Origin: Coriobacteriia bacterium
Lineage (GTDB): Bacteria > Actinomycetota > Coriobacteriia > Anaerosomatales > Anaerosomataceae
DNA length: 15,696 bases
Assembly (NCBI GenBank): GCA_016938395.1
Contig: JAFGUS010000035.1
Coordinates: 1-15,696, forward strand
Reading direction: 5' to 3'
How positions within the stretch are numbered: the stretch's first letter is position 1; each line of letters begins with the position of its first letter. The translations under genes were made by a program, and so were the position numbers. This document shows, one piece after another, positions 1-6,683 of this stretch. A model generated the notes under the pieces. It had not been told where the DNA came from, did not search any database, and saw only the letters and a list, made by a program, of their open reading frames with translations.

Positions 1-1
1 C

Positions 2-256
2 GCCGCTTCAACGATCATTGGCGCGTTCACGTTCCTACCCGGTGGTATCGGGCTCACCGAGGCCTCGCTTGCGGGCATCCTGGTCGCGGCCGGCATGGAG
101 GCGCCGTCCGCAGCGGCGGTCACCATCGTGGTGCGCTCGGCCACGCTCTGGTGGGGCGTGGCGGTCGGATGGATCGCCCTTGCCACGCGGCCGAAGGTGC
201 TCGAACGCTTGTGGCGGCAGCCGCGCATCTCCGAAGACCCGCCCGAATCTCCCTGA
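2..256 (+). CDS. Integral membrane protein, AglD/LPG-synthase membrane-region family (3' end only)
   Basis: The 84 C-terminal residues of a gene that begins left of the window are read in frame 2 and end at TGA 254-256. The fragment contains FLPGGIGLTEASLAGIL, then a small-residue stretch, then VVRSATLWWGVAVGWIAL, and a short charged tail. The LPGGIG-x-x-E motif followed by an R-x-x-T-L-W-W helix is typical of the C-terminus of the UPF0104 family (lysylphosphatidylglycerol synthase membrane region / AglD-like, proposed flippases). Two hydrophobic helices are visible, so the protein sits in the cytoplasmic membrane. Its substrate cannot be told from this piece. It ends 75 nt before leuB and a possible -10 box lies between them, so it is probably not part of the leuB unit. 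The family call rests on motif recall without a database search. Confidence 0.6.
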   Translation, partial: AASTIIGAFTFLPGGIGLTEASLAGILVAAGMEAPSAAAVTIVVRSATLWWGVAVGWIALATRPKVLERLWRQPRISEDPPESP

Positions 257-291
257 GCGAACGGCGGGCGCGAGCGCGGTCTGCCGTGGTG

Positions 292-297
292 TAGACT
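292..297 (+). promoter_or_regulatory. Candidate -10 box for leuB
   Basis: TAGACT matches the TATAAT consensus at 4 of 6 positions, including the first two and last bases. It would start transcription near 304. No -35 box is visible at the expected distance. A start there leaves a leader carrying the AAAGGGAGG ribosome site, which favours the GTG at 332 over the one at 311 as leuB start. The assignment is weak alone, but similar TAnACT elements precede other genes here. Confidence 0.35.
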
Positions 298-331
298 GCA
301 CGCACGCCACGTGTCGAAAGGGAGGCCCTCC

Positions 332-1447
332 GTGACGACGTACCGCATCTGCCTGCTGCCGGGAGATGGCATCGGACCCGAGATCACTGCCGAGGCTGTG
401 AAGGTGCTCCGCGTGATCGGCGAGCGCTTTGGCGCCACCTTCGAATTCAGCGAGGCGCTCCTCGGCGGCATCGCCATCGACGAGACTGGTACCGCGCTTC
501 CCGAGGCCACGCTCGAAGCGGCACACGCGGCTGACGCCGTGCTCCTGGCCGCGATCGGCGGGCCGAAGTGGGACACCACCGACCCGGACAAGCCGCGGCC
601 CGAGCAGGGACTCCTCGGCATCCGTAAGGCACTCGGCCTGTATGCCAACCTGCGGCCGGTGAAGATCTTCGAGGCGCTCCGGGATGCGAGCAGCCTTAAG
701 CCCGAGTATCTCGAGGGCGTGGACATGCTCATCGTGCGCGAGCTCACCGGCGGACTCTACTTCGGCGCGCGGGCACGGGAGACCGGCGTTGCGGGAGCTG
801 CCACGGGCGGCGGACCCGGCATGCGCGCGTACGACACGATGGAGTACCGTGAGTTCGAGATCGAGCGCATCGCGCGAACGGCCTTCGAGGCCGCGCGGAC
901 GCGGCGCGGGCGCGTGCACTCGGTGGACAAGGCCAACGTGCTCGAATCCAGCCGCCTGTGGCGTGAGGTGGTGCACCGCCTCCACGAGGCCGAGTACTCC
1001 GACTTGGAGCTCGTGGACCAGCTCGTGGACAACTCGGCCATGCAGCTCATCCGCAACCCCGCGCAGTTCGACGTGATGGTCACCGAGAACATGTTCGGCG
1101 ACATCCTTTCCGATGAGGCTTCGATGCTCACCGGCTCGCTCGGCATGCTCGCGAGCGCCAGCCTCGGCGACGGGACCGCACTCTACGAGCCAAGCCACGG
1201 CTCGGCGCCCGACATCGCGGGGCAGGGGATCGCCAACCCGCTCGCGATGCTGCTCTCCGTGGAGCTCATGCTGCGCTACAGCTTCTCGATGCACGAGGCT
1301 GCCGACGCGCTCGCTGCCGCGATCGAAGGTGTTCTTGTGGACGGTTGGCGCACGCGGGATATCGCTGACGCGCAGACGCTACCGCAGCGTACCGTGGGCA
1401 CGAGCGCGATGGGCGAGTTGGTGGCCGAGCGGCTTACGGGCTCGTAG
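332..1447 (+). CDS. leuB: 3-isopropylmalate dehydrogenase (beta-decarboxylating)
   Basis: This enzyme oxidises and decarboxylates 3-isopropylmalate with NAD+ in leucine synthesis. In organisms that use citramalate synthase, the same family or enzyme also acts on 3-methylmalate for isoleucine. The 371-residue product has the family hallmarks in order: [12 protein letters not shown] at the N-terminus, [30 protein letters not shown] (the substrate-binding arginine loop), [44 protein letters not shown] with the metal-binding aspartates, and the NAD+ segment [18 protein letters not shown]. The GTG at 332 is chosen because AAAGGGAGG (about 317-325) sits 6 nt upstream and the protein then starts directly at the first strand. 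A GTG at 311 would add seven residues and has no ribosome site. It is followed 50 nt later by ilvE, and with cimA forms a branched-chain cluster. No leuA, leuC or leuD lies in this window. The dual substrate role is inference. Confidence 0.96.
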   Translation: MTTYRICLLPGDGIGPEITAEAVKVLRVIGERFGATFEFSEALLGGIAIDETGTALPEATLEAAHAADAVLLAAIGGPKWDTTDPDKPRPEQGLLGIRKALGLYANLRPVKIFEALRDASSLKPEYLEGVDMLIVRELTGGLYFGARARETGVAGAATGGGPGMRAYDTMEYREFEIERIARTAFEAARTRRGRVHSVDKANVLESSRLWREVVHRLHEAEYSDLELVDQLVDNSAMQLIRNPAQFDVMVTENMFGDILSDEASMLTGSLGMLASASLGDGTALYEPSHGSAPDIAGQGIANPLAMLLSVELMLRYSFSMHEAADALAAAIEGVLVDGWRTRDIADAQTLPQRTVGTSAMGELVAERLTGS

Positions 1448-1456
1448 GTCTCGCGG

Positions 1457-1462
1457 TACACT
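1457..1462 (+). promoter_or_regulatory. Candidate -10 box for ilvE-cimA
   Basis: TACACT in the 50-nt leuB-ilvE gap matches TATAAT at 4 of 6 positions and would start transcription about 29 nt before the ilvE ATG. No convincing -35 is seen (TTACGG at 1434-1439 has the right spacing but a poor match). The gap is short enough for read-through from leuB, so this could at most be a secondary promoter. Confidence 0.25.
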
Positions 1463-1497
1463 ATCCGGACACGCACGCGGCGCGAGGGGAGAGGGCC

Positions 1498-2412
1498 ATG
1501 GCACTGCCCGAGGTGGACTACATCTGGATGGACGGCGAGCTCGTGCCCTGGGCCGACGCGAAGGTCCACGTTCTCACCCACGCGCTCCACTACGGCTCGG
1601 GTGTCTTCGAAGGCATCCGCTGCTACGAGACCGAGAGCGGCCCCGCCGTCTTCCGTCTCTACGAGCACATGCAGCGCTTCGAGCGCTCGGCACGGATGCT
1701 CTTCATGGACCTCGGCCGATCGATCGACGAGATGGCCGAGGCCGTCAAGGAGACCATCCGCGCCAACAAGCTGCCGGCGTGCTACATCCGTCCGCTCGCG
1801 TTCCGCGGTTACGGTGTGATGGGGCTCGATCCCATCCCGGCACCGGTGAACGTCACTATCGCGGTCTGGCCCTGGGAGACGTACATGGGCGAGGAGGCGC
1901 TCGTCCACGGCGTTGACGTGGGCGTGTCATCGTGGCGCCAGCGCGGCATCAACTCGCTGCCGCCGGCGATCAAGGCTACCGGCAACTACCTCAACTCGTC
2001 GCTCGCGCGCATCGAAGCCAACCGTCACGGCTACAACGAAGCCATCCTCCTGAACGAGGAGGGCAAGGTCTGTGAGGGCACCGGCGAGAACCTCTTCATC
2101 GTTCGCGACGGTGTGATCTCCACACCGCCGGTGGCCGACGGGCTGCTTGAGGGCATCACCCGCGACTCGATCATGGTCATCGCCGATAGCCTCGACATCC
2201 CCGTGATCGAGGAGTCGCTCGTACGCACCGACCTTTACACCGCCGACGAGATGTTCATGACCGGCTCGGCCGCCGAGATCGTGCCGGTGCGCTCGGTGGA
2301 CGGTCGCGTACTGGGTGACGCCGGTCCCATCACGCTCGAGCTGCAGCGCATCTACTTCGATGTGGTGCACGGCAGAGTGCCCGAGTACGAGGAGTGGCTG
2401 GATCGGGTCTGA
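1498..2412 (+). CDS. ilvE: Branched-chain amino acid aminotransferase
   Basis: This PLP-dependent enzyme performs the last step of isoleucine, leucine and valine synthesis, transferring the amino group from glutamate to the 2-oxo acids. The 304-residue protein (the usual size for class IV transaminases) shows VDYIWMDGELVPWADAKV near the N-terminus, HYGSGVFEGIRCY, and YIRPLAFRGYGVMG. SLPPAIKATGNYLNS follows with the expected PLP lysine at about residue 159. CEGTGENLFIV carries the conserved Glu near 193, and the C-terminal part has GITRDSIM and EMFMTGSAAEIVPV. The last motif and the aromatic/arginine pattern fit IlvE better than D-amino-acid aminotransferase or 4-amino-4-deoxychorismate lyase. 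The ATG at 1498 follows a purine-rich site, GGGGAGAGG, at good spacing. Its stop is separated from the cimA ATG by one base, so the two are translationally coupled. Confidence 0.95.
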   Translation: MALPEVDYIWMDGELVPWADAKVHVLTHALHYGSGVFEGIRCYETESGPAVFRLYEHMQRFERSARMLFMDLGRSIDEMAEAVKETIRANKLPACYIRPLAFRGYGVMGLDPIPAPVNVTIAVWPWETYMGEEALVHGVDVGVSSWRQRGINSLPPAIKATGNYLNSSLARIEANRHGYNEAILLNEEGKVCEGTGENLFIVRDGVISTPPVADGLLEGITRDSIMVIADSLDIPVIEESLVRTDLYTADEMFMTGSAAEIVPVRSVDGRVLGDAGPITLELQRIYFDVVHGRVPEYEEWLDRV

Positions 2413-2413
2413 C

Positions 2414-3982
2414 ATGGTCACCCTCTACGACACCACGCTTCGCGATGGCACGCAGCGGGAGGGCATGTCCCTCTCGGTGGACGACAAGCTGCGCATCGCC
2501 ACGCGCCTCGACCACCTTGGCGTGCACTACATCGAGGGCGGCTTCCCGGGCTCCAATCCCAAGGACATCGAGTTCTTCGAGCGGGCGAGGGATCTTGCAC
2601 TCGAGCAGGCGGTCATCACCGCGTTCGGCGCCACGTGCCGAAAGGGCGTGCCAGCCGCCGAGGACGAGGGCATGCGCGCCCTCCTGGAGACCGGCTGCAA
2701 GGCCCTCTGCATCTTCGGCAAAGCGTGGGACGTGCATGTCACCGAGACGCTGAACACCACTCTCGAAGAGAACCTGCGGATGGTCCGCGAGAGTGTTGCG
2801 CATCTCAAGGGCGCCGGGCGCACCGTGTTCTTCGACGCCGAGCACTTCTTCGACGGCCACGCTGCCAACCCCGACTACGCGCTCGGGGTGTGCCGCACGG
2901 CCGCCGAAGCCGGCGCCGATGCGATCGTGCTCTGCGACACCAACGGTGGCACGCTGCCGCACGTGGTGGCGCGCGTGGTAGGCGAGGTGGCAGGCGCGCT
3001 TCCTGGTGTGACCCTCGGCATCCACGCGCACAACGACAGCGCGTGCGCGGTCGCCAACTCGCTCGTGGCGATCGACGCCGGCTGCACACACGTCCAGGGC
3101 ACCGCCAACGGCTACGGCGAACGCGCGGGTAACGCCGACCTCATGGCCATCATCCCGGCGCTCGTGCTCAAGATGGGCGACGACTGCATCACCGCAGACC
3201 AACTCCGTCTGCTCACCGAGGTCTCGCACTTCATCGCCGAAACCGCCAACATCGCGCCCGATCCGCACCATCCGTATGTGGGCGCGAGCGCGTTTGCGCA
3301 CAAGGGCGGCGTGCACGCGAGCGCGGCGGCACGTCTGCCCGAGGCCTACGAGCACATCGACCCGGCGCGTGTGGGCAACCTCGCGCGCGTGATCGTGAGC
3401 GAGCTCGCCGGCCGCGCGTCGCTCACCATGAAGGCCGCCGAGCTCGGCATCGATCTCGCCGACGACCAGACCACGGCACAGCGCGTACTCGAGGGCATCA
3501 AGGAGCTCGAGTACCGCGGCTACTCGTTCGAGGCCGCCGACGCCTCGCTCGAGGTGATGCTGAAGAAGGAACTCGGCACGTACGAGCCGTTCTTCACGCT
3601 CGAGAGCTTCCGCTGCCTGATGGAGAAGCGCGAGGGCGGCCGGGTGATGACCGAGGCCACCATCAAGATCCACGTCGGCGGGCACCGCTACATCGCCACC
3701 GCAGAGGGTAACGGTCCCGTGAACGCGCTCGACGGCGCGCTCCGTCTCGCCATCGGCCGCTTCTACCCGGCGCTTGACGCCATCGAGCTCACCGACTTCA
3801 AGGTGCGCGTGCTCGACGAGAAGAAGGGCACTGGCGCGGTCACACGCGTGCTCATCGAGTCGGGCGACGGCGAGAAGAGCTGGGGCACGGTGGGCGTCTC
3901 GGAGAATATCATCGAGGCGTCGTGGGAGGCGCTCGTCGACTCGGTGGAGTTCGGACTGGCGCACCCGCGAGCCGCCGAGTAG
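2414..3982 (+). CDS. cimA: (R)-citramalate synthase
   Basis: The enzyme condenses pyruvate with acetyl-CoA to (R)-citramalate, the first step of the threonine-independent isoleucine route. The 522-residue protein opens with LYDTTLRDGTQREG (catalytic Arg10-Asp11 of the DRE-TIM metallolyase fold) and then YIEGGFPGSNPKDIEFF. That second motif separates citramalate synthases from 2-isopropylmalate and homocitrate synthases. The metal site appears as HAHND (His204, His206) and the loop after it as VQGTANGYGERAGNADL. The region from about residue 415 to the end resembles the LeuA-type regulatory domain, where end product (isoleucine) binds in characterised CimA. The ATG at 2414 lies one base after the ilvE stop; an upstream in-frame start would run through ilvE and is unlikely. 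It follows leuB and ilvE in one transcription direction. Its last codons, including the stop, are duplicated just downstream (see repeat). Confidence 0.93.
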   Translation: MVTLYDTTLRDGTQREGMSLSVDDKLRIATRLDHLGVHYIEGGFPGSNPKDIEFFERARDLALEQAVITAFGATCRKGVPAAEDEGMRALLETGCKALCIFGKAWDVHVTETLNTTLEENLRMVRESVAHLKGAGRTVFFDAEHFFDGHAANPDYALGVCRTAAEAGADAIVLCDTNGGTLPHVVARVVGEVAGALPGVTLGIHAHNDSACAVANSLVAIDAGCTHVQGTANGYGERAGNADLMAIIPALVLKMGDDCITADQLRLLTEVSHFIAETANIAPDPHHPYVGASAFAHKGGVHASAAARLPEAYEHIDPARVGNLARVIVSELAGRASLTMKAAELGIDLADDQTTAQRVLEGIKELEYRGYSFEAADASLEVMLKKELGTYEPFFTLESFRCLMEKREGGRVMTEATIKIHVGGHRYIATAEGNGPVNALDGALRLAIGRFYPALDAIELTDFKVRVLDEKKGTGAVTRVLIESGDGEKSWGTVGVSENIIEASWEALVDSVEFGLAHPRAAE

Positions 3983-4026
3983 CACCACGGGCCCGCCGTC
4001 TGCCGCACCCGCGAGCCGCCGAGTAG
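3960..4026 (+). repeat. 23-bp direct repeat spanning the cimA stop codon
   Basis: Positions 3960-3982 (the last codons of cimA through its TAG) recur base for base at 4004-4026. The offset is 44 nt and the 21 nt between copies are unrelated. Both copies start at CGCACCCGCGAG and end in GAGTAG. The flanking bases differ on both sides, so the identity stops exactly at these limits. The likeliest origin is a small tandem duplication or slippage event. The second copy is noncoding. Confidence 0.9.
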
Positions 4027-4041
4027 GGGAGCGGGGCTCCC
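4027..4041 (+). terminator. Short GC hairpin after cimA (possible terminator)
   Basis: GGGAGC pairs with GCTCCC around a 3-nt GGG loop, 45 nt after the cimA stop and directly after the second repeat copy. There is no T-tract behind it (GTATACTTC follows), so intrinsic termination would be weak. It is the only candidate between cimA and the MFS gene that lies before the proposed MFS promoter elements. Confidence 0.3.
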
Positions 4042-4066
4042 GTATACTTCACGCAGGGGTTGGCGT

Positions 4067-4072
4067 AGACTC
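4067..4072 (+). promoter_or_regulatory. Candidate -10 box for the MFS gene
   Basis: TAGACT, the same hexamer seen before leuB, would place a transcript start near 4079. A second candidate, TATACT at 4043-4048, lies 24 nt upstream. Neither has a good -35 partner. Both sit in the only sizeable gap between cimA and the transporter gene, which makes a promoter here plausible. Confidence 0.35.
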
Positions 4073-4079
4073 TTGCATT

Positions 4080-4104
4080 CGGCGGCCGGATTCCCGGGCC
4101 GCCG
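4080..4104 (+). promoter_or_regulatory. Strong leader hairpin before the MFS gene
   Basis: CGGCGGCC (4080-4087) is perfectly complementary to GGCCGCCG (4097-4104). Two further inner G-C pairs are possible (4088-4089 with 4094-4095). If transcription starts near 4079, as the TAGACT element suggests, this stem would form the very 5' end of the mRNA, 13-25 nt before the candidate start codons. It could stabilise the transcript, modulate translation, or be a U-less terminator of the upstream unit. The sequence does not decide between these. Confidence 0.45.
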
Positions 4105-4129
4105 TCGTCCGTTCGTCATGAGGTGCCCG

Positions 4130-5362
4130 ATGCTCCGCTCAAACCGAAACCTTGCGCTCGTCGTCTTCGCGCGCTTCATCTCACGCTTCGGCGGCTCCGC
4201 TGTGTGGTTCATCGGCGTGTGGGGCACGGCTGCCTACACGTTTGGGGCCACGCCCCGCCAGCTTGCGACCATGTCGTTCGTCAACGGTGTCGCCGCCATC
4301 ATCGGTTCGCTGGTTGCCGGCGTGCTCATCGACCGCTTTGGACCCCGCAAGGTCATGGTGTGGGCCGAGGTGTTCAGCATCCCGCCGCTTCTGGTGATGC
4401 TGACCGTCGACTCGATGGTGCCGTTCGTGGCGTGCGCGGCGGTCTACACGCTCTTCGGCCTGCCCACATGGACTGCCGGCGCGTCCTTTGCGCCCTACAT
4501 CGTCGACGGCAAGAAGGAGCTCGAGAAGGCGAACGCGGCCATCGAGGGCGGCGCGGCGCTCGGGTTCGTCATGGGACCGGCGGTGGCCGCGGTGATCTCC
4601 GAGACCGTGGGAATCCCGGCGGTGTTCGCGATGACATCCGTGGCGTGTGCGCTTGCGGGTATCGCGGCATGGTTCACGCGCATCGATGAGACCCCGCGCG
4701 AGCACGTGTCCGGCAACGCCTGGGCCGACTTCACCGACGGGCTCCGGCTCGCCTACGGCACGCGTTCCATCCGCTACTTCATCGCCATGGGTACGGCGAT
4801 CTGGTTCGGCTTCGGCGCCTTCTCGGCGCTCGAACCGCTCTTCTACCGCGACGTGGTGGGTGTCGGCGTGGAGTGGATCGGCTGGATGAACACGGCCTTC
4901 GGCGTCGGGCTCATCTCGGGTGCGGCTCTCTTGCCGCGCCTGCCGCAGCGCGTCATCACGGCTACCGGACTCGGCGCGCTCACCGTGCTCTGCGGCCTGG
5001 GGACGATGCTCTACGTCGGGTCCACCGACCTGCGCCTCATCGCTGCGGGCGCGCTGGTGTGGGGCGTGTTCCTCGGCTCGTTCGAGCCGCTGCTGCGCAC
5101 GCTCCTGCATCTCGACTCACCGCACGAGTACGTCGGCCGCATCGTCGGTACCGCGCAGTGGCACCGCAGCGCGGGCGAGCTTGTGCCGCTGGCGTTCGTG
5201 CCGATACTCGCCACCACCATCGGCATCCAGGAGACGCTCATCGCGGGCGGCCTCATCGTCGCGGTCGTGGCGCTACTCGGCCTGCGCACGGCGCGCTCGA
5301 TCGACCGCACGCGGCCGGCAAACGGCATCGTGCATCCCGAGGTTGCACCTGAAGTAGCCTGA
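4130..5362 (+). CDS. MFS transporter, substrate unknown
   Basis: A 410-residue, very hydrophobic protein with the pattern of a major facilitator superfamily carrier and about 12 membrane helices in the cytoplasmic membrane. MFS motif A is present between helices 2 and 3 as GVLIDRFGPRKVMV (about residues 64-77). Other supporting segments are FARFISRFGGSAVWF in helix 1, GGAALGFVMGPAVAAVI near helix 5, and a long Gly/Ala-rich second half. The general look is of the drug/siderophore-exporter-like branch (EntS/MFS_3 type), but no residue fixes a substrate. The ATG at 4130 is chosen because GAGGTG (4120-4125) lies 4 nt upstream and the protein then starts MLRSNRNLALVVFARF. An ATG at 4118 and a TTG at 4073 are in frame but lack a ribosome site. 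It stands between biosynthetic genes without an obvious pathway partner and probably forms its own unit. Confidence 0.85.
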   Translation: MLRSNRNLALVVFARFISRFGGSAVWFIGVWGTAAYTFGATPRQLATMSFVNGVAAIIGSLVAGVLIDRFGPRKVMVWAEVFSIPPLLVMLTVDSMVPFVACAAVYTLFGLPTWTAGASFAPYIVDGKKELEKANAAIEGGAALGFVMGPAVAAVISETVGIPAVFAMTSVACALAGIAAWFTRIDETPREHVSGNAWADFTDGLRLAYGTRSIRYFIAMGTAIWFGFGAFSALEPLFYRDVVGVGVEWIGWMNTAFGVGLISGAALLPRLPQRVITATGLGALTVLCGLGTMLYVGSTDLRLIAAGALVWGVFLGSFEPLLRTLLHLDSPHEYVGRIVGTAQWHRSAGELVPLAFVPILATTIGIQETLIAGGLIVAVVALLGLRTARSIDRTRPANGIVHPEVAPEVA

Positions 5363-5372
5363 GGGAATGTGC

Positions 5373-5399
5373 CCGGCGGGTAGGAGTACCGCCCGCCGG
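5373..5399 (+). terminator. GC-rich hairpin after the MFS gene
   Basis: CCGGCGGG (5373-5380) is perfectly complementary to CCCGCCGG (5392-5399), with an 11-nt loop in which TA/TA pairing is possible. It lies 10 nt after the MFS stop codon, where a terminator would be expected. It is not followed by a T-run, so it is either a U-less actinobacterial-type terminator or an mRNA-stabilising stem. Confidence 0.45.
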
Positions 5400-5408
5400 T
5401 GTCGAACC

Positions 5409-5435
5409 TTGTGCTGAGGCAGTTGTGCTGAGGCA
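5409..5435 (+). repeat. Tandem 13-bp direct repeat in the leader of the FAH-family gene
   Basis: TTGTGCTGAGGCA occurs at 5409-5421 and again at 5423-5435, a 14-nt period with a single G between the copies. It sits 31 nt before the chosen start codon and just upstream of the ribosome-site region. The 14-nt period is not a helical repeat. It may be a slippage duplication or part of a leader structure. Confidence 0.85.
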
Positions 5436-5465
5436 ACACCGCCGGCAGAGGAGTTGGCACCCACC

Positions 5466-6215
5466 GTGCGCGTCGTACGGATCTTCCAGGACCAGGACGT
5501 CAGGTACGGGCTCGCCGATGAGAGTTCGGTGACGCTCATCTCCGACGAGCCGTTCGCGGCGTGGGAACCCGAAGGGGTCGTGCCGCTGCCGCAGGCCCAG
5601 CTGCTGGCCCCGGTGGTGCCCACGAAGGTCGTGTGCGCCGGCATCAACTACCGTGCGCATGCTGCCGAGATGGGCCACGAACTGCCCGACGAGCCGGTCA
5701 TCTTCCTGAAGCCGCCCACCTCGGTGATCGGGCAGGGCGCCGAGATCCGCATCCCCGACGGCCTCGAGAGCGTGGACTACGAGGCCGAACTTGCGGCGGT
5801 CATCGGCCGCAGAACGCATGCGGTGAGCCCGGCCGAGGCCGAATCGCATATCCTCGGCTACCTATGCGCCAACGACGTGACGAGCCGGGTGCTCCAGCGC
5901 AAGGACGGGCAGTGGGCTCGCGCGAAGGGCTTCGACACCTTCTGTCCGCTCGGACCGTGGGTCGAGACCGATGTCGACCCGCGCGATCTGCTCGTGGAGA
6001 GCTACGTCAACGGCGAGCGCCGCCAGCACGCGCGCACGTCGGACATGATCTTCGACCCGTTCGAGCTGGTGAGCTTCGTGAGCCACGTGATGACGCTGCT
6101 GCCCGGCGACGTCGTTCTCACCGGAACGCCCTCCGGCATCGGCCCCCTCGTGCGCGGCGACGTGGTGGAGGTCCGCATCGAGGGTATCGGGAGCCTCATC
6201 AATCGCGTGGTGTGA
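5466..6215 (+). CDS. Fumarylacetoacetate hydrolase (FAH) family enzyme
   Basis: The 249-residue protein belongs to the FAH superfamily, whose members cleave or isomerise 2-oxo/enol acids using a Mg2+/Mn2+ site (acylpyruvate hydrolases, HpaG-type isomerases/decarboxylases, oxaloacetate tautomerases). Family landmarks are VVCAGINYRAHAAEMG (about 56-70), FLKPPTSVIG (80-89), DYEAELAAVIGR (104-115) with metal ligands Glu106 and Glu108, and GYLCANDVTSR with Asp137. QWARAKGFDTFCPLGPW, YVNGERRQ and VLTGTPSGIGPLVRGDVVEV follow. The Glu-x-Glu to Asp spacing of 31 matches FAHD1-like enzymes. The GTG at 5466 gives the family-typical MRVVRI start, with GAGGAG (5448-5453) a somewhat long 12 nt upstream. 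A TTG at 5454 would have no room for a ribosome site. No aromatic-catabolism genes flank it, so the exact substrate cannot be assigned; a housekeeping oxaloacetate or acylpyruvate role is a guess. Confidence 0.88.
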   Translation: MRVVRIFQDQDVRYGLADESSVTLISDEPFAAWEPEGVVPLPQAQLLAPVVPTKVVCAGINYRAHAAEMGHELPDEPVIFLKPPTSVIGQGAEIRIPDGLESVDYEAELAAVIGRRTHAVSPAEAESHILGYLCANDVTSRVLQRKDGQWARAKGFDTFCPLGPWVETDVDPRDLLVESYVNGERRQHARTSDMIFDPFELVSFVSHVMTLLPGDVVLTGTPSGIGPLVRGDVVEVRIEGIGSLINRVV

Positions 6216-6304
6216 GGGAGTGGTCGCGCCCGGCTGACCGAGCCGACCGCCTGTCGGAAACGTCCCGCCTCCCGACGGCTGCCACCCCATCATGTCGGGC
6301 CCCG

Positions 6305-6323
6305 GTGCTACTATGGGTACACC
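6305..6323 (+). promoter_or_regulatory. Candidate promoter and imperfect inverted repeat before the TrpR-like gene
   Basis: TACTAT (6309-6314), preceded by TGC, forms an extended -10 and would start transcription near 6321, leaving a leader of about 43 nt with an AGGGGGGAG ribosome site. The same bases lie in an imperfect inverted repeat, GGTG(C)TAC (6304-6311) against GTACACC (6317-6323). The left arm, GTGCTAC, differs by one base from the GTGATAC arm at the his promoter. Autoregulation by the encoded protein is an inference from that resemblance only. No -35 box is visible. Confidence 0.4.
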
Positions 6324-6363
6324 ATCTTGCGTCCCGAGCCGCCGAAGGGGGGAGTCCCGACCG

Positions 6364-6681
6364 ATGCCTGAAGACCGCGTGCGGACCCCCGAGGTAGAAG
6401 CGCTGCTCACCGCGTTCGGCGTGCTCGAAACGGACGACGAGCGCTACGCGTTCCTCCAGGACGTGGCCACGATCCGGGAGATCAAGGACATGGCGCAGCG
6501 CCTTGCCGTGGCCCGCATGCTCAGCGCCGGGGCGCACTACACCGACATCCAGCACGCCACGGGCGCGTCGTCCACCACGATCAGCCGTGTGAGTCGCAGC
6601 CTCAACTACGGCGCCGAGGGGTACCGCACGGTCATCGACCGCGTAGACGCGTCAGATGACGCCGAGGGTGGCGACGCCTGA
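6364..6681 (+). CDS. TrpR-like DNA-binding protein, YerC/YecD family
   Basis: A 105-residue protein of the TrpR superfamily's YerC/YecD branch. After a short N-terminus (TPEVEALLTAFGVLETDDERYAFLQDV) the core reads IKDMAQRLAVARMLSAGAHY and then TDIQHATGASSTTISRVSRSL, followed by NYGAEGY. This is a TrpR-type helix-turn-helix with the signature GAS-x-x-TISR-V-x-R and LNYG. From memory of regulon reconstructions, members in Firmicutes have been proposed to repress histidine biosynthesis (called HisR), which I cannot check here. A histidine operon with an operator-like palindrome starts 3.6 kb downstream. The ATG at 6364 has AGGGGGGAG about 8 nt upstream; an in-frame ATG at 6292 lies before the promoter and is rejected. 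Its stop is 2 nt before dnaE, so the two are probably cotranscribed. The protein is cytoplasmic and, like TrpR, presumably dimeric. Confidence 0.9.
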   Translation: MPEDRVRTPEVEALLTAFGVLETDDERYAFLQDVATIREIKDMAQRLAVARMLSAGAHYTDIQHATGASSTTISRVSRSLNYGAEGYRTVIDRVDASDDAEGGDA

Positions 6682-6683
6682 CG

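Noticed and set aside
35..1294. Open frame of 419 codons on the - strand opposite leuB and the membrane-protein end
   Set aside because: The product is low complexity (Arg/His/Glu-rich) with no family signature, and it crosses two well-supported + strand genes.
2414..3982. 2-isopropylmalate synthase (leuA) as an alternative to cimA
   Set aside because: The EGGFPGSNPKD motif after the first strand and the overall length fit citramalate synthase; LeuA proteins differ there.
2330..3988. Open frame of 552 codons on the - strand opposite cimA
   Set aside because: It shows the same antisense shadow composition; cimA on the + strand has the full set of family motifs and a coupled start.
6243..6257. 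CCGAC-N5-GTCGG hairpin after the FAH-family gene as a terminator
   Set aside because: It has only 5 bp and no T-tract, and such short stems are expected by chance at this GC content.
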